NCBI RefSeq assembly: GCF_013004645.1
Contig: NZ_JABEME010000006.1
Coordinates: 186,001-250,000 of the forward strand
DNA: 64,000 bases
Source of the DNA: Stenotrophomonas africana
GTDB lineage: Bacteria > Pseudomonadota > Gammaproteobacteria > Xanthomonadales > Xanthomonadaceae
Direction: 5' to 3'
Below, one piece after another: positions 1 through 6,557 of the stretch (position 1 is its first letter; every line of letters begins with the position of its first letter). The translations under genes were made by a program, and so were the position numbers. The notes beneath the pieces were generated by a model. It was not told the DNA's origin and made no database searches. It saw nothing but the letters and a program-made list of their open reading frames with translations.

Positions 1-1
1 G

Positions 2-748
2 TTCGACCAGCGCGGTGCTGGGCGTTCCACCCCGCACGCCGACCTGGTGGACAACACGACCTGGGACCTCGTTGCCGATATCGAGAAGCTGCGCGAGCAC
101 CTGAAGGTCGATCGCTGGCAGGTGTTCGGCGGCAGCTGGGGTTCGACCCTGGCGCTGGCCTACGCCGAAACCCACCCGCAGCGCGTGACCGAACTGGTCC
201 TGCGCGGCATCTTCATGCTGCGTCGCTGGGAGCTGGAATGGTTCTACCAGGAAGGCGCCAACCGCCTGTTCCCGGATGCGTGGGAGCATTACCTGAAGCC
301 GATTCCGTCGGTGGAGCGTCATGACCTGATCTCCGCCTTCCACCGCCGCCTGACCAGCGACGACGAAACCACCCGCCTGGAAGCGGCCAAGGCGTGGGCG
401 GTGTGGGAAGGTGCGACCAGCTTCCTGCATGTCGATGACGACTTCATCAACAGTCACGAAGACCCGCATTTCGCGCTGGCGTTCGCCCGCATCGAGAACC
501 ACTACTTCGTCAACGGCGGCTTCTTCGAGGTGGAAGACCAGCTGCTGCGCGACGCGCACCGCATCGCCGATATTCCCGGCGTGATCGTGCACGGCCGCTA
601 CGACGTGGTCTGCCCGTTGGCCAACGCCTGGGACCTGACCAAGGTGTGGTCGAAGGCAAAGCTGGAAATCACCCCGGCTTCAGGCCATTCGGCGTTCGAA
701 GCCGAGAACGTGGACGCGCTGGTGCGCGCCACCGATAGCTTCGCCTGA
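2..748 (+). CDS. pip: Proline iminopeptidase, 5' end cut off by window
   Basis: Alpha/beta-hydrolase (S33 family) that removes N-terminal proline from peptides in the cytoplasm. The frame is open from base 2, so the first part of the gene lies outside the window; about 248 residues remain of a family usually near 313. The nucleophile elbow GGSWGS places the catalytic Ser at about bases 134-136. The acid (HGRYDVVCP) and the His (PASGHSAFE) follow in the expected order, and DQRGAG at the very start is the oxyanion-region motif of the family. A GTAG repeat begins 4 bases after the stop. The family assignment is firm; the substrate is inferred from family. Confidence 0.9.
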   Translation, partial: FDQRGAGRSTPHADLVDNTTWDLVADIEKLREHLKVDRWQVFGGSWGSTLALAYAETHPQRVTELVLRGIFMLRRWELEWFYQEGANRLFPDAWEHYLKPIPSVERHDLISAFHRRLTSDDETTRLEAAKAWAVWEGATSFLHVDDDFINSHEDPHFALAFARIENHYFVNGGFFEVEDQLLRDAHRIADIPGVIVHGRYDVVCPLANAWDLTKVWSKAKLEITPASGHSAFEAENVDALVRATDSFA

Positions 749-751
749 TCG

Positions 752-824
752 GTAGTGCCGGCCGCTGGCCGGCAAACCTGAGACGGTTGGATTCCTGCAG
801 ACGCCGGCCAGCGGCCGGCGCTAC
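752..824. repeat. SMAG-type REP pair (inverted)
   Basis: Two copies of a GTAG-headed palindrome (gccggccgctggccggc core) face each other: one starts with gtag at 752, the other ends with ctac at 824. This is the organisation of the S. maltophilia GTAG (SMAG) repetitive extragenic palindromes. It lies between convergent genes, and the right copy contains the stop codon of the LysR gene. Confidence 0.9.
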
Positions 825-1720
825 CAATCCCCGGCCAGCAACGCGTCGGCCAGCACCTGCAGCTTTGGCGAATGCTGGCGCGACGGCGGGTAGATCAACG
901 ACAGTTCGCGGCTGCGGCCCTCGAACGGCTGCAGCACGCGCTGCAGGCGGCCGTCGGCCAGCGCATCGGCCACCGCAAAATCCATCACCTGCACGATGCC
1001 GATACCGGCGATGGCCGCTTCCACCAGCGGATCGCCGCTGTCGAACACCATCCGCGTCGGTGGCGTGACCTCGCGCAGTTGCCCGTCCTGCAGGAACTGC
1101 CAGTCCACCAGCCGGCCACTGCGCAGGTTGCGCACCGCCAGGCACGCGTGATCCTGCAGCGCGGCCACATCGTCCGGTGCGCCACAGCGGGCCAGATAGG
1201 CGGGGCTGGCCACCGTCACCCAGCGCAGCGGCCGCAATGGCCGCGCGACGATGCGCTGGTCGGCGATGACGCCGGTGCGCAGCGCGGCATCGAAACCTTC
1301 TTCGACCAGATCGACCAAGCGGTCGCTGAGCACCGCTTCCACCTGCAGCTGCGGATGCTGTTGCAGCAACGGCGCCAGCATCGGCACCAGCACCTTGCGC
1401 CCGAACATCGACGGTGCGCTGATCTTCAACGTGCCCGAGGGCGTGCACGGGCGGTCGGCCAGTTGCCGCTCGGCATCGTCCAGGCCGGCCAGCAGCGGTG
1501 CCACCTGTTCCACGAACTGGCGGCCATCCGGGGTCAGCGCCACGTTGCGGGTGTTCCGCTGCAGCAGTTTCACCCCCAGCGTGGCTTCCAGCCGCCCGAT
1601 CGCGCGGGACAGGCCGGACTGGCTCAGGCCCAGCTGACCGGCGGCCACGGTGAAACTGCGCGCTTCGGCCACCTGCACCAGCATGCGCACCGCATTGAGG
1701 TCCATCGAGGCTGCATTCAT
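821..1720 (-). CDS. LysR-family transcriptional regulator
   Basis: About 299 residues, standard for LysR regulators. The N-terminal winged helix-turn-helix is clear (DLNAVRMLVQVAEARSFT followed by GLSQSGLSRAI and LLQRNTR), and an effector-binding domain fills the rest. I took the start at MNAASMDL; the ATG at MDL, five residues in, is equally possible, and neither has a good Shine-Dalgarno. The gene is divergent from an MFS efflux gene across about 90 bp that contains a LysR-type dyad, so local control of the pump is likely. The final codons read GDW then TAG, and that TAG is the GTAG tetranucleotide of the adjoining repeat. The effector is unknown. Confidence 0.88.
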   Translation of the reverse strand: MNAASMDLNAVRMLVQVAEARSFTVAAGQLGLSQSGLSRAIGRLEATLGVKLLQRNTRNVALTPDGRQFVEQVAPLLAGLDDAERQLADRPCTPSGTLKISAPSMFGRKVLVPMLAPLLQQHPQLQVEAVLSDRLVDLVEEGFDAALRTGVIADQRIVARPLRPLRWVTVASPAYLARCGAPDDVAALQDHACLAVRNLRSGRLVDWQFLQDGQLREVTPPTRMVFDSGDPLVEAAIAGIGIVQVMDFAVADALADGRLQRVLQPFEGRSRELSLIYPPSRQHSPKLQVLADALLAGDW

Positions 1721-1757
1721 GCGGAAAATCATGACAGAAATGGTGGGCAGGGGGTTT

Positions 1758-1777
1758 ATTGATTCGGTCGCATCAAT
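1758..1777. promoter_or_regulatory. Candidate LysR operator dyad
   Basis: ATTGAT, 8 bases, ATCAAT forms a perfect 6-bp dyad containing a T-N11-A LysR-box arrangement. It sits in the 90-bp gap between the divergent LysR and MFS genes, 33 bases before the MFS start. The binding protein is inferred from position. Confidence 0.6.
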
Positions 1778-1810
1778 GAGACTGCGCTCCCCCATCGATC
1801 CAGACCGCCG

Positions 1811-3229
1811 ATGCCTCCCCTCAAATACCCGCGCTGGGCGCTGACCCTGCTGGCCACCGCTCAGCTGATCATCGCCCTGGACGCCACCATCATCTTCGTC
1901 GCCCTGCACGACATGGGGCGCGCGCTGCAGATCAATGCGCAGCAGCTGCAATGGGTGGTCAGTGCCTACACCGTCGCCTTCGGCGGCAGCCTGCTGTTGG
2001 GTGGCCGCGCCGCCGACCTGATCGGCCGTCGCCGCTTCTACCGGCTGGGCATGCTGCTGTTCGCGCTGGCCTCACTGCTTGGCGCACTGGCGCCGAATGC
2101 GACCTGGCTGATCATCGCGCGTGCAGCGCAGGGCATCGGTGCCGCACTGCTGTTCCCGGCCACGCTGGCACTGATCAACACGCTGTACGCCGAAGGCCCG
2201 GTGCGCAACCGCGCGCTGGCGATCTGGAGCATGGCCAGCGCGGTGGGCCTGGCGCTGGGCACGCTGCTGGGTGGCGTATTGACCCAGGCGTTCGGCTGGC
2301 CGGCGGTGCTGGCGGTGATCGTGCCGCTGGCCACCGCCTGCGCGGTCGCTGCCGGTACATGGCTGCCGGCCGATGGTCCGCGGGTGCAGGGCCGTTCCTT
2401 CGATCTGGCTGGCTGCCTCACTGTCACCGCCGGCGGCAGCCTGCTGGTCACCACCCTGGTGCAAGGGCCGGAGTGGGGCTGGACTGCACCGGCCACGCTG
2501 ATCTGCCTGCTGCTTTCAGCCGTGCTGTTGACGGTGTTCGTGCAGATCGAAAAGCGCAGCCGCGATCCGCTGATGCAGTTCGCGCTGCTGCGCCTGCCCG
2601 GCCTGCGCGCGGCACTCGGCCTGACCTTCGCCTTCATGAGCAGCTATGGCGTGCAGTACTACTTCCTGGCGCTCTACTTCCAGGATGGCTATGGCTGGAG
2701 CCCGCTGCAGGCCGGCATGGCCTTCCTGCTGCCGACGTTGGTGTGCACCTTCGGCATCCGTATTGCCGAACGCATGCTGCGGCGCCGTTCGCCACGGCAG
2801 GTGCTGGCCTGGGGCTTCGCTGCGGGTGCCATCGGCATCGCTGCGGTGGCGCTGGCGATGCCGCATGGCGCCGGTTACTGGCCGCTGCTGCCGGGCATCG
2901 TGGTGCTCAGTGTCGGTCAGGGCATGAGTTGGACGGCGATGTGGATCGTGGCCGGGCAGGGCGTGCCGGGGCCGCAGCAGGGTGTCGCGTCCGGCATGGC
3001 GGCCACCGCACAGCAGATCGGCGGCGCGTTGGGACTGGCGGTGCTGGTGATGGTGGCCAACGCCGCGCGCGGCACGCAGGCAGCAACCAGTGCCGACGCC
3101 CTGCAGGGCATGGTCAATGCACAGTACGGCGCCGCGATGTTCGCCGCGCTCGGCGTGGTGATCGCGCTGGGCCTGCGCCCGGCGCCGGTCGAATCGGCCG
3201 CCGCCGTCTGCCCGGTCAGCGAGGCATGA
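1811..3229 (+). CDS. MFS transporter, DHA2 (EmrB/QacA-like) drug efflux family
   Basis: 472-residue inner-membrane protein with about 14 hydrophobic segments, as in the 14-TMS DHA2 proton antiporters. Visible motifs are LDATIIFVAL in TM1, motif A GGRAADLIGRRRFY between TM2 and TM3, RAAQGIGAALLFPA in TM4, and the antiporter motif C region VGLALGTLLGGVL in TM5. It is divergent from the LysR regulator with a shared dyad, a common layout for inducible efflux. Substrates cannot be told from sequence. The ATG at 1811 has only a weak ribosome-binding site. Confidence 0.88.
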   Translation: MPPLKYPRWALTLLATAQLIIALDATIIFVALHDMGRALQINAQQLQWVVSAYTVAFGGSLLLGGRAADLIGRRRFYRLGMLLFALASLLGALAPNATWLIIARAAQGIGAALLFPATLALINTLYAEGPVRNRALAIWSMASAVGLALGTLLGGVLTQAFGWPAVLAVIVPLATACAVAAGTWLPADGPRVQGRSFDLAGCLTVTAGGSLLVTTLVQGPEWGWTAPATLICLLLSAVLLTVFVQIEKRSRDPLMQFALLRLPGLRAALGLTFAFMSSYGVQYYFLALYFQDGYGWSPLQAGMAFLLPTLVCTFGIRIAERMLRRRSPRQVLAWGFAAGAIGIAAVALAMPHGAGYWPLLPGIVVLSVGQGMSWTAMWIVAGQGVPGPQQGVASGMAATAQQIGGALGLAVLVMVANAARGTQAATSADALQGMVNAQYGAAMFAALGVVIALGLRPAPVESAAAVCPVSEA

Positions 3230-3267
3230 TTGAAGGCGCTGCCGTGGGGGGATGTGCCATGCCTGCG

Positions 3268-3340
3268 GTAGTGCCGGCCGCTGGCCGGCAAACACATTGA
3301 TCCAACTACCCTGAGGTTGCCGGCCAGCGGCCGGTACTAC
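3268..3340. repeat. SMAG-type REP pair (inverted)
   Basis: Inverted pair of GTAG palindromes with the same core as the copy at 752-824, between the 3' ends of the convergent MFS and amidohydrolase genes. It may act as a bidirectional transcription stop. Confidence 0.9.
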
Positions 3341-3365
3341 CGATCCGGACTGGATCCACGCGCGT

Positions 3366-4163
3366 TCAACCGAACGCCAGCAACTGCGGCTGCAATGCGC
3401 TGAAGATCCGCGCCAGCCGCTCCGCCCACGCCTGCTGCCCAGCCACATCGGCAATCAGATCCTGGCGGATCTCCAGTTCCACATGCACCAGCCCGCGGCC
3501 TTCGCCATGCACCGGCACCGCGTAGTCGCTGGTGCTGCTGACCGAATACGGTTCGTTGTCACCCACCACCAGATCGCCTTCCTCGCGCAGTGCCTGCAGC
3601 AAGGCATGCGCGAAGCGCGTGTCCTGGTGGTACAGCACGCCGGCATGCCACGGTCGCTGCGCGCCGTTCATCGCCGGAGTGAAGCTGTGCATCATCACCA
3701 GCAGGGTGGGGCGGCCGGCATCGCGGCGTGCGTCCAGTTCCGCGTCGATGCGCGCGTGGTAGGGCGCGTGGATCGCATCGATACGCTGCTGCCGCTGTGC
3801 CGCCGACAGCCCGGCATTGCCCGGCACCACGGTGTGGTCGCTCACCTCCGGAATCAGCGTCGGCGAGGCCAGCGGGCGGTTGCAGTCGATCAGCAGCCGC
3901 GAATAGGTCTGTTCGATGGCCCAGGCATCCAGCCGTTCGGCCAGTGCGCGGGTGGTGCCGGCAATGCCGATGTCCCAGCCGATATGGCGGTCCAGTTCGG
4001 CCTTCGGCAAGCCCAGGCCTGCGAGGGCACGCGGCACCTGCTGGCCGGCATGATCGGCCAGCAGCAGGTACGGCGAGGCACCCTGAGGCCGGTGGATCGT
4101 GTGGATCGCCGGGTCATCTGCGCCGAGCAGCGCCGGCAGCGCATGCAGGTCGGCGTCAGCCAC
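3366..4163 (-). CDS. N-formylglutamate amidohydrolase family protein
   Basis: 265 residues, matching the N-formylglutamate amidohydrolase family (PF05013), zinc-type hydrolases related to HutG of histidine degradation. Supporting segments are LLADHAGQQVP near the start, IGWDIG, and the C-terminal blocks GDNEPYSV, VPVHGEGRGL and VELEIRQDLI. The start is a GTG whose first 8 bases (GTGGCTGA) overlap the stop of the upstream NUDIX gene, implying translational coupling. No hut genes are nearby, so the true substrate is open. It is the last gene of a four-gene minus-strand operon. Confidence 0.85.
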   Translation of the reverse strand: MADADLHALPALLGADDPAIHTIHRPQGASPYLLLADHAGQQVPRALAGLGLPKAELDRHIGWDIGIAGTTRALAERLDAWAIEQTYSRLLIDCNRPLASPTLIPEVSDHTVVPGNAGLSAAQRQQRIDAIHAPYHARIDAELDARRDAGRPTLLVMMHSFTPAMNGAQRPWHAGVLYHQDTRFAHALLQALREEGDLVVGDNEPYSVSSTSDYAVPVHGEGRGLVHVELEIRQDLIADVAGQQAWAERLARIFSALQPQLLAFG

Positions 4164-4710
4164 GCGGGCGTCCGTCCAGGTGATGCTCGATCATCCACAG
4201 CCCGGCCCAGAGCTTGGCGTCCAGCTCGTAGCCTTCGCCCATCTTCTGCACCAGCCAGGCCGCTGCCTCACTGCGCGGAATCTCGTGCACGATGATGTCT
4301 TCGCTGTCGTCACCACCGCCCTCGCCAACGCGGCGCAGGCCGGTCGCGCGCACGAAGGCGATCTTCTCGCTGCTGGCGCCGGAAGAGGTCGGGCCGATCA
4401 GCAGCACTTCGGCGTGATCGGCGGTCCAGCCGGTTTCTTCTTCCAGTTCGCGCACCGCCGAGACTTCGATCGATTCGCCGGCGTGGATGTCGCCGACCAG
4501 GCCGGCCGGCATCTCGATGGTGGGTGCCTGCAGCGGCACGCGGAACTGCTCGACGAACAGCACCTTGTCCTCCGGGGTGACGGCGATGATGATCGCCGCC
4601 AGGCCACCGGCATGGGTACGTTCGCTGTATTCCCAGGTGCCGCGCACCAGCATGCGCTGGTACTTGCCTTCATAGACGACACGCGGGGCTTCGGTGTTGC
4701 GCTGGCTCAT
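4156..4710 (-). CDS. NUDIX hydrolase, ADP-ribose pyrophosphatase-like
   Basis: 184 residues. The NUDIX box matches GX5EX7REUXEEXGU exactly: G, DIHAG, E, SIEVSAV, RELEEETGW. Family members hydrolyse nucleoside diphosphates linked to another moiety, with Mg ions held by the box glutamates. The upstream FVEQFRVPLQAPTIEMPAG segment is typical of the ADP-ribose pyrophosphatase branch. The ATGA overlap with the exonuclease gene (4707-4710) fixes the start. The exact substrate (ADP-ribose, ADP-compounds or another) is not determinable here. Confidence 0.88.
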   Translation of the reverse strand: MSQRNTEAPRVVYEGKYQRMLVRGTWEYSERTHAGGLAAIIIAVTPEDKVLFVEQFRVPLQAPTIEMPAGLVGDIHAGESIEVSAVRELEEETGWTADHAEVLLIGPTSSGASSEKIAFVRATGLRRVGEGGGDDSEDIIVHEIPRSEAAAWLVQKMGEGYELDAKLWAGLWMIEHHLDGRPRG

Positions 4711-5651
4711 GCGGGCTCGCTGTGGGTGGGAAGAGGGTCGGCCACGCCAGCGGCTTCGAACAGCCGGCGGCGGGTCATCGGGCCGAAGCGCAGGGTCTGG
4801 CACAGGCCACCGAGCAGCTCCGGGTCCGCGGCCTGGCGCAGCAGGCCGGGCTGGCTGCCTTCCAGCGGCGCGTCCAGCGCGATGGTGGTCAGCTGGCGCC
4901 AGAGCTGGGCGTGCTCGCGCTGCTCGCGCAGGCGCACCGCCATCTGTGCGGCGCCGCGCAGGCGCAGGAACGGCACTTCGTCCAGGCGTTCGTACAGTGC
5001 ATCCATGCTGCCGAAATGGGCCAGCAGCACGGCGGCGGACTTGCTGCCGACGCCACTGATGCCGGGGATGTTGTCCACCGCATCGCCGCACAGCGCCAGG
5101 TAATCGGCGATCTGGTGCGCGTGTACGCCGTGCCGCGCCTTCACCCCGGCCACGTCCCAGCGCTGGTTGCGTGCGTAGTCCCACTGTTCGTCGTGGTCCA
5201 GCAGCAGCTGCGACAGGTCCTTGTCGGCGGAAATGATCAGGCCGCGATGGCTGTGCCGGTGCTGGTGCAGGGCACTGCCGATCAGGTCGTCGGCCTCGTA
5301 GTCATGGTGGGCCAATACCACCAGGCCCAGCGCTGCGCACAGCGCCTTGCAGTGCACGAACTGGCGCTTCAACGCTTCCGGCGCCGGGTCGCGGTTGGCC
5401 TTGTAGGCCGCGTACAGGCGGTGGCGGAAGCCACTGTCCAACGCCTCGTCGAAGGCGATGGCGATGTGCCGGGGGCGCTCGCGCTCCAGCAGGTCCAGCA
5501 GGAAGCGGGCAAATCCGTGTACTGCGTTGGTCGGCCAGCCCTGGCTGTCCTGGAATTCGTCCGGCAGCGAATGCCAGGCGCGGAACACGTAGATGCTGGC
5601 ATCCACCAGATACAGCGGCGGCGGCAGCGGCATGGCATTCACCACGCTCAC
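4707..5651 (-). CDS. 5'-3' exonuclease/flap endonuclease family protein (ExoIX-like)
   Basis: 314 residues resembling the stand-alone 5' nuclease domain of DNA polymerase I. Metal-binding acidic residues occur in LYLVDASIY, AFDEALD, YEADDLIG and ISADKDLSQLL. The helical arch is RHRLYAAYKANRDP, and the helix-3-turn-helix is CGDAVDNIPGISGVGSKSA. Likely role: DNA flap or RNA-primer processing. The GTG start at 5651 overlaps the nitroreductase stop as GTGA; an internal ATG six codons on is less attractive. It is coupled by ATGA to the NUDIX gene. No polymerase domain is attached. Confidence 0.88.
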   Translation of the reverse strand: MSVVNAMPLPPPLYLVDASIYVFRAWHSLPDEFQDSQGWPTNAVHGFARFLLDLLERERPRHIAIAFDEALDSGFRHRLYAAYKANRDPAPEALKRQFVHCKALCAALGLVVLAHHDYEADDLIGSALHQHRHSHRGLIISADKDLSQLLLDHDEQWDYARNQRWDVAGVKARHGVHAHQIADYLALCGDAVDNIPGISGVGSKSAAVLLAHFGSMDALYERLDEVPFLRLRGAAQMAVRLREQREHAQLWRQLTTIALDAPLEGSQPGLLRQAADPELLGGLCQTLRFGPMTRRRLFEAAGVADPLPTHSEPA

Positions 5652-6226
5652 TGGCCGGTCCAGTCCTGCAGCAGGGTCGCGACGCTTGGCCGCTCGCGCT
5701 CAGGCACCTCCGCCTTGGGTGTCCCGATATGGATGAAGCCGGCGATGCCCTCGCCCTCAGTCAGGCCAAGGTGTGCCTGCACGAGTGGATCGAAGGCCAT
5801 CCATGCGGTCAGCCACTGTGCACCGAAGCCCAGCGCCTGCGCGGCCTGCAGCAGGGCAAAGCAGACGCAGCCGGCGGTCATCAGCTGTTCCTGTTCGGGC
5901 ACCTTCGGGTCCGGACGCGGGCTGGCCACCACCACGATCACCAGCGGCGCATGGCTGAAACGCTGGCGGTCCTTTTCGAAAACCGCCTCGCCGGCATGTG
6001 GGTCGCGCTGGCGGCTGCGCTCGGCCAGGAAGTCGCCCAGAGTGTGACGTGCATCGCCGGCGATCTTCAGGAAGCGGAACGGCACGCGCTTGCCGTGGTC
6101 GGGCACACGCACGGCCGAGGTCAGCATGCGGTGCAGGGTGGCCGCATCCGGTCCGGGCTCGCCCAGTTGCCGCGAGGGCACCGAGCGGCGGGCATCCAGG
6201 GCAAGCAGGGCAGCGGGGTCGGGCAT
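5648..6226 (-). CDS. Nitroreductase family protein (YdjA-like)
   Basis: About 192 residues of the FMN-dependent nitroreductase fold, nearest in layout to the short YdjA group (about 183 residues). Visible segments are LDARRSVPSRQ (FMN phosphate contact), VRVPDHGKRVPFRF, and a C-terminal FIHIGTPKAEVPERERP. Likely an NAD(P)H-dependent oxidoreductase of unknown substrate. I chose MPDPAAL; MTGSDS 18 bases upstream is also possible. A TATAAT hexamer at 6257-6262 (minus strand) could be the -10 element of the operon, although no good -35 is visible. Confidence 0.82.
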   Translation of the reverse strand: MPDPAALLALDARRSVPSRQLGEPGPDAATLHRMLTSAVRVPDHGKRVPFRFLKIAGDARHTLGDFLAERSRQRDPHAGEAVFEKDRQRFSHAPLVIVVVASPRPDPKVPEQEQLMTAGCVCFALLQAAQALGFGAQWLTAWMAFDPLVQAHLGLTEGEGIAGFIHIGTPKAEVPERERPSVATLLQDWTGQ

Positions 6227-6474
6227 GGAGTCTGAACCGGTCATCACGGGTGCTTGATTATAGTCGGGGTGGTCAATGACGCCGTCTGTGTCGCGTCCGG
6301 CCCCTGAATAACAAACTGTGATGAACATCATGCCACTGGCGGGAAAGGGACGACCGCTTCCTCTCGCCTCGTGGGCCTCGCACGGCTTACGATATCCATC
6401 TTGCCGGGCCGCCGGTCATGAGGTTTGAAGTGAGGACTGTTTCACTGTCCGTGACGGGCTGGCCGGCCTACCAT

Positions 6475-6508
6475 CGACGTACCGGCACATGGGGTGTGCC
6501 GGTCGTCG
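6475..6508 (+). other. Strong hairpin in leader of the DUF1631 gene
   Basis: cgacg, t, accggcaca, a 5-base loop, tgtgccggt, cgtcg folds into a 14-bp stem with a single bulged T, ending 49 bases before the start codon. The 331-bp gap (6227-6557) holds no other recognisable element apart from the candidate -10 of the nitroreductase gene. Confidence 0.5.
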
Positions 6509-6557
6509 CGATGTCCATGCTGTCTGTCGTACCAGAGAAGGTGGGGAGCCTTCCCGA

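Noticed and set aside
4099..6047. Long plus-strand frames opposite the NUDIX, exonuclease and nitroreductase genes
   Set aside because: Antisense shadows; the minus-strand products have full family motifs and coupled starts.
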